Source: JBMOGA01 sp049318625
Lineage (GTDB): Bacteria; Pseudomonadota; Alphaproteobacteria; Rhizobiales; Hyphomicrobiaceae
Direction of reading: 5' to 3'
Length of the DNA: 45,208 nt
NCBI GenBank assembly: GCA_049318625.1
Contig: JBMOGA010000031.1
Span: 1-45,208 of the forward strand
How positions within the stretch are numbered: position 1 is the first letter of the stretch; each line of letters starts with the position of its first letter. Below, one piece after another: positions 9,578 to 17,572 of the stretch. Under the pieces are notes generated by a model, which saw nothing but the letters and a program-made list of their open reading frames with translations, ran no database searches and was not told the origin of the DNA. The position numbers and the translations under genes are program-made.

Positions 9578-10054
9578 ATGGACCACGACGCGCGCAGCGA
9601 GGATCCCCAGGAGCGGCGGGCAGCGGCCGCGGCCGAGGCCAGCGCACGGACGGGAATCGACGAGGCGATGATCCACCGTCTGGTGCACGGCTTCTACGAC
9701 AAGGTGCGCGAGGATGCCGTGCTCGGCCCCATTTTCGCGGCGCGTATCAGCGACTGGGAGCCGCACCTCGCGCGCATGTGCGCGTTCTGGTCGTCGGTGA
9801 CGTTGAAGACTGGCCACTATCACGGCCGGCCGATGCAGAAGCATGCACCGCTGCCGGTCGATGCCTGCCATTTCGACCATTGGGTCGCGCTGTTCTCGGC
9901 CACCGCGCGGGAGCTCTGCCCGCCGGTCGCGGCCGCACACTTCATCGAACGGGCGCAGATGATCGCCGACAGCCTCGAACTCGGGATCGCGACACATCGC
10001 GGACTGCTGTTGGCCAAAGGCGAGCGGTTGCCGGCTGCAACTGGCCTCGGCTGA
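9578..10054 (+). CDS. Group III truncated haemoglobin
   Basis: The 158-residue protein fits the group III truncated globins (YjbI-like): an HGFYDKVREDAVLGPIF segment with the B-helix Tyr at about residue 40, a conserved Trp in MCAFWSSV around 71, and GRPMQKHAPL with the likely haem-ligating His near 89, followed by HFDHWVALF. The N-terminal 25 residues are an Ala/Arg-rich extension. These haem proteins bind oxygen, nitric oxide or sulfide; the role in most species is unsettled, with nitrosative stress defence the usual proposal. AGGA lies upstream of the ATG. It stands alone between divergent and convergent neighbours. Confidence 0.88.
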   Translation: MDHDARSEDPQERRAAAAAEASARTGIDEAMIHRLVHGFYDKVREDAVLGPIFAARISDWEPHLARMCAFWSSVTLKTGHYHGRPMQKHAPLPVDACHFDHWVALFSATARELCPPVAAAHFIERAQMIADSLELGIATHRGLLLAKGERLPAATGLG

Positions 10055-10078
10055 CCCGGCGTGCCGGCGCGAACGGGC

Positions 10079-10717
10079 TCACTTCGGCGTGGGGGGTGGG
10101 CGGGTCGGTTGGACGGGCGGGCTCAACTGCTGCGGGATGAACAGCGGCTGCTGCTGCGGCGGCGACATGCGGGGCGCCGGCCGCGGCGGCAATTGTGCGG
10201 CCACCGCACCCGCCTGCGATATGGTCACAACCGCCGCCCAGCCGAACAGCACCACCGCGATCAGGCAGGCCGCGGCTGCGCCCATCAGCAGGCGATGGAA
10301 CCAAGTCAGGCTCGCCATGCGACGGTCCAGGAAAGCTTTGAAGGCGGTTTCGTTGTTGACGATATAGATGTCGATCTGCTCCCAGGGCGCCATGAACATC
10401 TCGGAGCGCAGCAACTGGGCCGCATAGGCGAGGAGGCCACTCACGGTCGCCGCGAGCAGGCCGACGGCGAACCAGGTCATGGGCCAGGACAGGGCGGCGG
10501 CGGCGGCCGGCGCTATTTCGCCCTCGAATGCTACGAAGCCGATGAACAATGCGAACGTGAGCAGCGCCCCGGCGCCATTGAGCAGCAGCACAGCCGTCAC
10601 CATCTGGCGCCCGATCCGCGAAGCGCCCTCGATAGCCGCCTGACGCTGCTCGATCTCGCGTTCGACGGCCCATCGCGCCGCGTCCTGCACCGTTACCGGC
10701 ACGTCTTGCCCGACCAT
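10079..10717 (-). CDS. Membrane protein with Pro-rich tail
   Basis: The 212-residue product has a soluble N-terminal helix rich in Glu/Arg, then hydrophobic segments at roughly 42-62, 70-100 and 150-175, and ends in a proline/glutamine-rich tail of about 45 residues. No family is recognised. The ATG at 10717 is preferred over the longer frame (to 10813) because GGGGGGAAG precedes it at a good distance. It converges with the haemoglobin gene (24-base gap) and lies downstream of the sensor kinase gene with a 131-base gap, so it may have its own promoter. The hydrophobic pattern suggests four spans. Confidence 0.7.
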   Translation of the reverse strand: MVGQDVPVTVQDAARWAVEREIEQRQAAIEGASRIGRQMVTAVLLLNGAGALLTFALFIGFVAFEGEIAPAAAAALSWPMTWFAVGLLAATVSGLLAYAAQLLRSEMFMAPWEQIDIYIVNNETAFKAFLDRRMASLTWFHRLLMGAAAACLIAVVLFGWAAVVTISQAGAVAAQLPPRPAPRMSPPQQQPLFIPQQLSPPVQPTRPPPTPK

Positions 10718-10848
10718 CGGCTTCCCCCCATCCGTCAGCCACGAGATACAACGGACGGCAGACCGCCCCCACCGCGTCGTCTCGCAGAATATTAGTTGAG
10801 TGGCGGCGGCCACGCCAGCCGCGGCGCCAGCTTCCGGCCCCGTCGGTT

Positions 10849-12219
10849 CTAGGCCCCCGCGACGCGATAGAGCGGGAGTGTGACGCGCACCCGCGCGCCG
10901 CCGCCCGGCGCTTCGGCGAGGGCGATCGTGCCGCCATGCGATGTGGCGACGGCGCGGGCGATCGCCAGTCCGAGACCGGCGCCGCCGGTGCGCCGGTTGC
11001 GCGACCGCTCGAGGCGCACGAAGGGCTCGAGCAGCGCCGCCCGCTGGCCGGCCGGAATGCCCGGGCCGCTGTCGTCGACCACCACCACCAGAGCGCGATC
11101 ATCCCGCTCCAGCCGGATCTTGGCGTCGCGGCCGTACTTGACGGCGTTGTCGATGATGTTGGCGAGCATGCGGCGCAATGCGACGGGATCGCCGAGGACG
11201 TGCGCCTCCGGTGCGGATGGCTTCTCGAGAGCGACGGCATCGCCAGCGGCCTGCCGATCGGCGGCCTCGCGCGCGAGGATCGCGGTGACGTCGACCAGTT
11301 CCTCGACCGGCAGCGGCGCGCCTTCGGAGAAGGCGAGCAGCGAGTCGTCGAGCAGACGGCTCATCTCGTCGAGGTCGGCAACCGCCTTGGCGCGCTCGGC
11401 CGGCTGGTCGATCAGTTCGGCGCGCAGGCGCAGGCGGGTCACATAGGTCCGCAGGTCGTGCGAGATGCCGCCGACAAGCGCCATGCGCCCCCTGAGCAGC
11501 GCGGAGATCCGCTCGCCGAGCCGGTTGAACGCGCCGATCAGGGCGCGGATCTCCGGAGCGCTGCGCGGGGCGTCGGCGATCGCCCTGGCCTCGAGGCCGA
11601 TTTCCATGCCGTCGACCGCCTCGGCAAGCTGACGGAGCGGGCGCGCTTCCCGGCGCAGCAGGGCGAGGGCCAGAACGGCGACCGCGAGGCCCAGCAACCC
11701 GGCCCAGAAGCCTGGCGGCAGACCGAGGATGCTGAGGCTCAGATAACCGCCGGCCGCCACCACGACGTACTCGCCACTCTGCAGCCCGACCTCGATCTCG
11801 ACCGAACCCGGCGACGCCCACGCGAGCAGCCGCAGTGGGCCATCGAGCAGCTCGCTCGATGGCTGCACGAGCACCCGCACGTCGCGCTGACCCAGCGCCG
11901 ACAGATAGCGGCGCACGATGAAATCGACGAGCTGCGCCTCGTACCAGGCCGGTTCGCGGGTGATCTGGCGGTTCTCGGCGATGCGGACACTGAGCTCGGA
12001 GCTGTTGGCGGCGCGCAGCACCAGTGGCCAGTGCTCGCGCGGGGACCGTTCGAGCAGTTCGACGAGAGCCGCGGTCTGATCGGGGAGCGGGAGGCGAAGT
12101 CCGCTGTCGGTGGCGCGGCTGCGCTGCAGGACGAAGGCGGCGACGGCGATCAACTGGACCGCGACCAGGCTGGTCACGAAGATGGCGAACAGGCGGGCGC
12201 CGAAGCCGAGGCGCATCAT
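10849..12219 (-). CDS. Sensor histidine kinase of OmpR-type two-component system
   Basis: The 456-residue kinase has a first membrane span near 9-30, a periplasmic sensor region to about 155, a second span near 168-188, a HAMP linker, a dimerisation helix with the phospho-accepting His254 in GGISHDLRTYV, and an ATPase domain with N-box NIIDN (354-358), DDSGPGIP (382-389) and GGAGLGL (412-418). The His motif ends in Tyr where most kinases have Pro, a mild oddity. It overlaps the stop of the response regulator gene by four bases and is its obvious partner. The signal sensed is unknown; the neighbouring exported proteins suggest an envelope stimulus. Confidence 0.93.
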   Translation of the reverse strand: MMRLGFGARLFAIFVTSLVAVQLIAVAAFVLQRSRATDSGLRLPLPDQTAALVELLERSPREHWPLVLRAANSSELSVRIAENRQITREPAWYEAQLVDFIVRRYLSALGQRDVRVLVQPSSELLDGPLRLLAWASPGSVEIEVGLQSGEYVVVAAGGYLSLSILGLPPGFWAGLLGLAVAVLALALLRREARPLRQLAEAVDGMEIGLEARAIADAPRSAPEIRALIGAFNRLGERISALLRGRMALVGGISHDLRTYVTRLRLRAELIDQPAERAKAVADLDEMSRLLDDSLLAFSEGAPLPVEELVDVTAILAREAADRQAAGDAVALEKPSAPEAHVLGDPVALRRMLANIIDNAVKYGRDAKIRLERDDRALVVVVDDSGPGIPAGQRAALLEPFVRLERSRNRRTGGAGLGLAIARAVATSHGGTIALAEAPGGGARVRVTLPLYRVAGA

Positions 12220-12938
12220 GACGGCAGCTGTTTCAAGCGGGCGACGAACAGATAGCCGTTGTTGCGTACGGTGGAGATGAGTTGAAGCCCCGGCACCGCG
12301 GTCTCAATCTTCTTGCGCAATCGCGAAATGGTCATGTCGATCGAGCGATCGAAGGCGTCGCCGTCGCGGCCGCGTGTCCAGTCCAGCAGTTGCTCGCGGG
12401 TGAGCACGCGGCGCGGCCGGCGCACGAAACAGGCGAGCAGATCGAACTCGGCGCTGGTCAGCCGCACCGGCTCGCCGTCCTCGGTCGTCAGTTGGCGGGC
12501 ATCGAGATCGATGACCAGCCCCTCGAACGCGTAGCGGCGATGGGCCTCGCCCGCGGGCAGGCTGTGGGCGCGACGGAGCAAGGCCCGTACCCGGGCGACG
12601 AGTTCGCGCGGATTGAACGGCTTGGCCAGATAGTCGTCGGCGCCCATCTCGAGGCCGACGACGCGATCGATGGCGTCGCTCTTCGCGGTCAGCATCAGGA
12701 TCGGCAGCGCCTCATCACCGATCCTCAGTCGACGGCAGATCGACAGCCCGTCCTCGCCGGGCAGCATGAGGTCGAGCACGACCAAGTTCGGCCTCATGCG
12801 CGCCAGCACGCCGTCGAGTTCGGTCCCCGATGCCGCCGCCTCGACCGCATAGCCCTCCTGACGCAACAGGTCGGACACGAGGCGAGAGATTTCCTCGTCG
12901 TCCTCGACGATCGCGATGAGGGCCTTTTCCGATGTCAT
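12216..12938 (-). CDS. OmpR/PhoB-family response regulator
   Basis: The 240-residue product has an intact receiver domain (acidic pair D13/D14, phospho-acceptor D56 in LDLMLP, T84, K106) and a C-terminal winged-helix DNA-binding domain ending in STVRNNGYLF. It is the first gene of a two-gene operon with the sensor kinase. The upstream region shared with the divergent secreted-protein gene carries GTTAC repeats phased at 10-base steps, the pattern bound by this regulator class, so it may control itself and the secreted proteins. Confidence 0.95.
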   Translation of the reverse strand: MTSEKALIAIVEDDEEISRLVSDLLRQEGYAVEAAASGTELDGVLARMRPNLVVLDLMLPGEDGLSICRRLRIGDEALPILMLTAKSDAIDRVVGLEMGADDYLAKPFNPRELVARVRALLRRAHSLPAGEAHRRYAFEGLVIDLDARQLTTEDGEPVRLTSAEFDLLACFVRRPRRVLTREQLLDWTRGRDGDAFDRSIDMTISRLRKKIETAVPGLQLISTVRNNGYLFVARLKQLPS

Positions 12939-12989
12939 GGACGGAACCTACGCAACACGCGGCCGGACGGGCAAGCCTAACGGGTGCGC

Positions 12990-13034
12990 GTTACCAATCG
13001 TTACACGGCGTCAAGGACCGTTGAACAGAGTTAC
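12990..13034. promoter_or_regulatory. Helically phased GTTAC repeats (candidate regulator sites)
   Basis: GTTAC occurs at 12990-12994, 13000-13004 and 13030-13034, that is at intervals of 10 and 30 bases, all on the same face of the helix. OmpR/PhoB-family regulators bind as head-to-tail dimers to direct repeats spaced 10-11 bases. The repeats sit in the divergent gap between the response regulator gene and the exported repeat protein, which makes the regulator the natural candidate. The assignment is inference. Confidence 0.5.
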
Positions 13035-13117
13035 CGCCACGGCAAACCGCCGTTAGGCGCCCGCCACAGGTTCTCCCGGCACCGGGGACGCCGTCCCCAT
13101 TGACGGGAGCCGAACAC

Positions 13118-13759
13118 ATGACCAACTGGCGAACATCAGCCGCCGCATTCTGTCTTTTCCTCGCCTGTGCCGCCGGGGCGGCCGAGGCGCGCGACCGCAG
13201 CTTCTCCGGCAGTGCGACCGGCCCGCGCGGTACGACCACGTTCGAAGGCACGCGCAGTTGCGCCGGCGGAACATGCACGACATCGCGGACCGCGACCGGG
13301 CCGGCCGGCGGCACGCGCTCGGCCACCACGGCGCGCTCGTGCGCCGGGGGCACCTGCACCACCTCCGGCTCGTACACCGGCCCGGCCGGCAACACCGCGA
13401 CGCGGCAGGGTACGGTGACGCGCACGCCGGACGGATGGCAAAGTCAGGGAACGATGACGGGCCCCGGCGGCAAGACCGCCACCTACCAGGGTCAAGGTGG
13501 ATGCACCGGCACGAGTTGCAGCCGCGAGACGACGGTGACCGGGCCGAACGGCCGGACGGCGACCCGGCAGACCACGGTCAGCGGTGACGGCCAGGGCACC
13601 CGCACGCGTTCCTCGACGGTGACAGGGCCGGGCGGCGGCACGATCACCAGCCAAGGCAGCCGCACCTGCGCCGGCGGCACCTGCACGTTCGGCGGAACCG
13701 TGACTGGCCCGGCCGGCAACAGCGCGACCTACGGCGGCACCGTGAACCGCACACCCTGA
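13118..13759 (+). CDS. Exported Gly/Thr-rich repeat protein
   Basis: The 213-residue product has a signal peptide (residues 1 to about 24, ending GAAEA) and a mature part made almost wholly of Gly, Thr, Ser and Arg. TGPxG occurs seven times and CAGGTC three times, with a related CTGTSC, at roughly 25- to 33-residue spacing. The Cys pairs could form small disulfide loops in each repeat. It probably is secreted or surface-attached. The start at 13118 has GGGAG eight bases upstream; a longer TTG-started frame adds six residues without benefit. Function unknown; resembles poorly characterised exported proteins of alphaproteobacteria. Confidence 0.78.
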   Translation: MTNWRTSAAAFCLFLACAAGAAEARDRSFSGSATGPRGTTTFEGTRSCAGGTCTTSRTATGPAGGTRSATTARSCAGGTCTTSGSYTGPAGNTATRQGTVTRTPDGWQSQGTMTGPGGKTATYQGQGGCTGTSCSRETTVTGPNGRTATRQTTVSGDGQGTRTRSSTVTGPGGGTITSQGSRTCAGGTCTFGGTVTGPAGNSATYGGTVNRTP

Positions 13760-13801
13760 ACACCACCCGATCCCGGCCATCAAATCACAATGGAGATGTC
13801 G

Positions 13802-14080
13802 ATGTTTCGTCTGCCCCTCACCTGCCTGACCGCGACCGGGTTCCTGGCCCTTTCGGCGATCTCGGGCGCCTCGGCCCTGCCGGGCGCGGCCGCCCCGCCG
13901 GCCGGCCCCGAGACGCTGGTCCACAAGGCCCATGCCTGTCACCGCTCGTGCGAGTGGGGACCGGTGCTCGGCTGGCACCGCCATGTCGGTGGCTGTCATC
14001 CGGTCGCCTGCCTGCCGCGCGCCGCCAACCCGAACCGCTGCTTCGTGAACCGCTACGGCCAGCGCATCTGCCGCTGGTGA
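13802..14080 (+). CDS. Small exported Cys/His-rich protein
   Basis: The 92-residue product has a signal peptide of about 25 residues (ending near GASA) and a compact mature part with six Cys and several His and Trp residues, including a CxxxC pair (HACHRSCEW) and a C-terminal QRICRW. The pattern resembles small GCG/CRPN-type exported proteins of rhizobia, which lack a known function. ATG 13802 is chosen because GGAG at 13792-13795 is six bases upstream; in-frame ATGs at 13790 and 13796 lack this. It follows the repeat-protein gene by 42 bases, probably in one transcript. Confidence 0.7.
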   Translation: MFRLPLTCLTATGFLALSAISGASALPGAAAPPAGPETLVHKAHACHRSCEWGPVLGWHRHVGGCHPVACLPRAANPNRCFVNRYGQRICRW

Positions 14081-14088
14081 TGCCGTGT

Positions 14089-14117
14089 TTGGGCGACAGC
14101 CGCGGGCTGTCGCCCAA
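14089..14117 (+). terminator. Strong stem-loop after the small Cys/His-rich gene
   Basis: A 13-base-pair perfect stem (14089-14101 with 14105-14117) with a 3-base loop lies nine bases after the stop codon. No T-run follows, so it may be a pausing or stabilising structure, or a poor intrinsic terminator, ahead of the next Cys-rich gene. Confidence 0.5.
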
Positions 14118-14149
14118 TCCCCCAGATCCCGATTCCAGGAGAACGAGAA

Positions 14150-14629
14150 ATGTTGCAGGGGCCAGTCCGTATCGGGTTGTCGATCGCCATCGCGGCGCTC
14201 GTCGCGTCCGCCAGCCCGACCCGCGCCGACTACGGCGAGCCGGTGCCGCGCCCGTGGCTCGGTTGGGCCTGCGACCCCGATTACGACCGGCACTGCTCCG
14301 GCGTGGCGCGCGGCGAGCGGCAAGGCCTGTCCTGCCTGTCCGACCATTTCCACTACCTCGGCCCGCGGTGTCGCCGCCATCTGGTCGTCCGGGCAGCCGT
14401 CGAATCGTGCAAATCCGACTTCGTACAAAGGTGCGCCGGTGTCGTTCCGGGGGGCGGCCGCGGCTATGCCTGCCTGCTCGGCAACCTCGACCGCATTTCG
14501 GTCGGCTGCCGGCGGACGCTGGAGCAGGTGGCCGCTGGCGGATTCGCTTTCGCGGGCCGCGGCGGGTCCGATCGGCCGGACCGGTTTGGCCATGACGACG
14601 ATCCTGGCGAGGATTTGCCATTCAAGTAG
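14150..14629 (+). CDS. Exported cysteine-rich repeat protein
   Basis: The 159-residue product has a signal peptide to about residue 26 and two copies of a Cys-rich motif of the form C-x-D/S-D-x(3-4)-C-x-G-V-x(n)-CL-x(5-9)-C, as in the Golgi/FGFR Cys-rich repeat family that is also common as small exported proteins in alphaproteobacteria. Each motif holds four Cys, probably two disulfides. The C-terminus is an Asp/Gly-rich tail. Function unknown. AGGAGAACGAGAA precedes the ATG. It is closely related to the next gene, so the two may be tandem paralogues. Confidence 0.75.
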   Translation: MLQGPVRIGLSIAIAALVASASPTRADYGEPVPRPWLGWACDPDYDRHCSGVARGERQGLSCLSDHFHYLGPRCRRHLVVRAAVESCKSDFVQRCAGVVPGGGRGYACLLGNLDRISVGCRRTLEQVAAGGFAFAGRGGSDRPDRFGHDDDPGEDLPFK

Positions 14630-14686
14630 CGAGAACCATTCCGGAAAATCGGGTAGCATAAGGGTGGCTGCGGTCCCTGGATCGCG

Positions 14687-15142
14687 ATGCTTCCGGAGGC
14701 TTCGGAGCCGGTGCAAAAGAACGGATCGCTTCGCGCGGTGGTGACGGCGCTGTTGCTCTCGGCCGTGCTCGCCGGCGCAGCGCATGCTCAGATCGGCCGG
14801 CGCGGTCTCGGGTCGGGCCTAGCTGCGGCGTGTTTCGCCGACTACACGCGGCTCTGCCAGGGCGTCGCGCCGGGGGGCGGTCGCATCATCACCTGCCTCA
14901 ACGTGCAGGCCGACAAGCTGTCTCAGCCCTGCTTCGAGGCCTTGGCCGAGCGCGGCCTCGCATTCGCGGCGGCACTCAGGCTTTGCCGGGCGGATTTCGA
15001 GAAGCTCTGCCCCGGCGTGCCGACCGGCATGGGACGCGCGCTCGGCTGCCTGCTCGACAACCGGCCACGTCTGTCGTCCGGCTGTGACCGAGCCCTCGAG
15101 GCCCATGGGTTTTCCGGCGACGACGACCGGCCAATGCGCTGA
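14687..15142 (+). CDS. Exported cysteine-rich repeat protein, second copy
   Basis: The 151-residue product carries a signal peptide and two Cys-rich repeats (CFADYTRLCQGVAPGGGR...CL...C and CRADFEKLCPGVPTGMGR...CL...C), the same architecture as the preceding gene. The first repeat is the better match to the family. ATG at 14687 is used here; a GTG at 14711 with GGAG upstream would give a more compact signal peptide and is a fair alternative. Its end lies only 58 bases before the LysR gene. Role unknown; context suggests an envelope or extracellular function shared with the two upstream genes. Confidence 0.73.
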   Translation: MLPEASEPVQKNGSLRAVVTALLLSAVLAGAAHAQIGRRGLGSGLAAACFADYTRLCQGVAPGGGRIITCLNVQADKLSQPCFEALAERGLAFAAALRLCRADFEKLCPGVPTGMGRALGCLLDNRPRLSSGCDRALEAHGFSGDDDRPMR

Positions 15143-15200
15143 CCGGGTCCAACCGGGCCCGCACATTGACATACACAACAATCCATCTAATTGTTGCGCG

Positions 15201-16163
15201 ATGCGCACGAATATAGACCTCGCCGATCTGGAAGCTTTCGCGGCCGTCGCGCGCGAGAAGAGTTTCCATCTGGCGGCCAGCGCGCTCAGCCTTTCACCAT
15301 CGGCGCTGTCGCGGCGGGTCCAGAAGCTCGAGGATCTGGTCGGCGTCAGGCTGCTGGAGCGGACCACGCGGAGCGTGACCGTGACCGCCGCCGGCCACGA
15401 GTTCCTCGCCCGCGCGCTGGAGATCCAGTCGCATCTCGAACAGGTCATTCTCGACCTCAAGGGTCAGCCGCAGCAGCGGTCGACACTGGTGACGGTCGCC
15501 TGCATCCCGTCGGCGTCGCACTATTTCCTGCCCCCGGTGATCGAGCATTTCACGTCGCACTATCCCGAAGCGCGCGTGCGCATCCTCGACCTCAATGCCG
15601 CCGAGGTTCTCGAGTCGGTCAAGACCAGCGAGGCGGACTTCGGCATCGACTTCGTCGGGCTGCTGGAACCGGGCCTCGAGTTTTTTCCGCTGTTGGAGGA
15701 TCCGTTCGTCCTGGCGGTGAACCGGGCGCATCCACTCGCCCGACGCGACAGCGTCACGTGGGAGGATATCGGCGGGCAGCGGTGCATCACGGTCTGGAAG
15801 GGCAGCGGCAATCGCCTGCTGATCGACACGGCGCTGGCCAAGGCCAACACCGCCGTGACTTGGCACTACGAGACGCGGCACGTCACGACGGCGCTGGCGC
15901 TGGTCGAGGCCGGCATCGGCGTCGCCGCGCTGCCGCGTTCGGCGTTGCCGCAGCATGATCATCCGATCGTCACCGGGGTTGCGCTGCGGTCGCCCGAAAT
16001 CTCGCGCACGCTCGGAGCGGTGCGTCGCCGCGACCGGCGCGTGACGACGACGGCGCAAGCGCTGTGGGACGCTCTGATCCACAAGTGGCCGCCGACCCGC
16101 AAGCCAAGGCTGGCGAACCGCCGCAAGGCCGCGACCGACTTCAGCACCGGGAGCCAAGCATGA
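15201..16163 (+). CDS. LysR-type transcriptional regulator of tcuAB
   Basis: The 320-residue protein has the LysR N-terminal winged helix (residues 5-65, with FHLAASALSLSPSALSRRVQKLE) and a C-terminal effector-binding domain. The start at 15201 is the standard LysR N-terminus; the longer frame upstream runs into the previous gene. Its stop overlaps the tcuA start by four bases (ATGA), so regulator and enzymes are co-transcribed, unlike the usual divergent LysR arrangement. By position it is probably a TcuR-like activator responding to tricarballylate or a related tricarboxylate. Confidence 0.9.
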   Translation: MRTNIDLADLEAFAAVAREKSFHLAASALSLSPSALSRRVQKLEDLVGVRLLERTTRSVTVTAAGHEFLARALEIQSHLEQVILDLKGQPQQRSTLVTVACIPSASHYFLPPVIEHFTSHYPEARVRILDLNAAEVLESVKTSEADFGIDFVGLLEPGLEFFPLLEDPFVLAVNRAHPLARRDSVTWEDIGGQRCITVWKGSGNRLLIDTALAKANTAVTWHYETRHVTTALALVEAGIGVAALPRSALPQHDHPIVTGVALRSPEISRTLGAVRRRDRRVTTTAQALWDALIHKWPPTRKPRLANRRKAATDFSTGSQA

Positions 16164-17572
16164 CGGCAGCGCCAGCCGATCGCTACGACATCCTGATCGC
16201 CGGCGGTGGGAATGCGGCGCTGTGTGCCGCCATCACGGCTGCCGAGCGCGGCGCGCGCGTGTTGATCGCCGAGACGGCGGCCAAGACCTACCGCGGCGGC
16301 AACAGCCGCCACACCCGGAACTTCCGGTCGATGCATACCGCGCCCACCGCCACGCTGACCGAGAGTTATCTCGAGAACGAGTATTTCGACGATCTGCTGC
16401 GCGTGACCAAAGGACGGACTGACGAAGACCTCGCGCGCATGACCATCCGCGCCTCGGCGGACTGCACAGCCTGGATGGGTGCGCGGGGGGTGCGGTTCCA
16501 ACCGTCGCTGTCCGGCACGCTGTCGCTGTCGCGGACCAACGCCTTCTTTCTCGGTGGCGGCAAGGCGCTGGTGAATGCCTACTACCGCACGGCGGAGCGC
16601 CTGGGGGTCGACGTGTGGTACGAGGCGGAGGTGCGCCACGTCACGCTCGACAACGGGTTTTTCACCGGCGCGGAGATCGTGACGGCCGGCGGCACACGGC
16701 GGATCGAGGCGCGCGCCCTGATCGCGGCGTCGGGCGGCTTTCAGGGCGATATCGACTGGCTGGCGAGCGCCTGGGGACCGGCGGCGCGCAACTTCCTGAT
16801 CCGCGGCACGCCGTTCAACAAGGGCCGGTTGTTGCGGGATCTGCTCGACCAGGGCGTCGAGCCGGTCGGCGATCCGACGCAGTGCCACTGCGTCGCCATC
16901 GACGGGCGCGCTCCGAAGTTCGACGGCGGCATCGCCACCCGCCTCGACTGCGTGCCGTTCTCGATCGTGGTCAATCGCGACGGCGCGCGCTTCTACGACG
17001 AAGGCGAGGACGTTTGGCCGAAGCGCTATGCTATCTGGGGCCGGCTGGTCGCTCAGCAGCCGGACCAGGTGGCCTATTCCATCATCGACCACACCAGCGC
17101 CGAGCTGTTCATGCCGTCCGTCTATCCGGCGATCTCGGCACAGACGATTCCCGAACTCGCCGGCAAGCTCGGCCTCGATGCCGCCCGGCTCGCCAGCACG
17201 ATCGAGACCTACAACGCCGGATGCCGGATGTTCCGCTCCGGCGCCGCGTTCAAGCCGATGGAACTCGACGGCCTCGCCACAGATGGCGTGACCCCGCCCA
17301 AGACCAACTGGGCGCGACCGATCGAGACAGCGCCGTTCCACGGCTATCCGTTGCGGCCCGGCGTGACGTTCACCTACCTCGGCGTCAAGGTCGACGGACG
17401 GGCGCGGGTGCGAATGGCCGACGGCAAACCCGCGGCGAACGTGTGGGCCGCTGGCGAGATCATGGCCGGCTCGATCCTGGGCGAGGGGTATCTGGCGGGG
17501 TTCGGCATGACCATCGGGACCGTGTTCGGCCGCATTGCCGGCGAGGAGGCCGTACGCCATGTCCGCAACTGA
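16160..17572 (+). CDS. tcuA: FAD-dependent tricarballylate dehydrogenase TcuA
   Basis: The 470-residue flavoprotein belongs to the fumarate reductase/succinate dehydrogenase flavoprotein group. It has the dinucleotide motif GGGNAALCAAITAAERGARV at the N-terminus, RGGNSRHTRNFRSMH typical of TcuA, and a C-terminal GExMAGSILGEGYLAGFG flavin-binding segment. TcuA oxidises tricarballylate to cis-aconitate, passing electrons to TcuB. Start overlaps the LysR gene stop, and its end overlaps tcuB by 14 bases. A dedicated importer (tcuC) is not in the window, so the true substrate could be another tricarboxylate. Confidence 0.9.
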   Translation: MTAAPADRYDILIAGGGNAALCAAITAAERGARVLIAETAAKTYRGGNSRHTRNFRSMHTAPTATLTESYLENEYFDDLLRVTKGRTDEDLARMTIRASADCTAWMGARGVRFQPSLSGTLSLSRTNAFFLGGGKALVNAYYRTAERLGVDVWYEAEVRHVTLDNGFFTGAEIVTAGGTRRIEARALIAASGGFQGDIDWLASAWGPAARNFLIRGTPFNKGRLLRDLLDQGVEPVGDPTQCHCVAIDGRAPKFDGGIATRLDCVPFSIVVNRDGARFYDEGEDVWPKRYAIWGRLVAQQPDQVAYSIIDHTSAELFMPSVYPAISAQTIPELAGKLGLDAARLASTIETYNAGCRMFRSGAAFKPMELDGLATDGVTPPKTNWARPIETAPFHGYPLRPGVTFTYLGVKVDGRARVRMADGKPAANVWAAGEIMAGSILGEGYLAGFGMTIGTVFGRIAGEEAVRHVRN

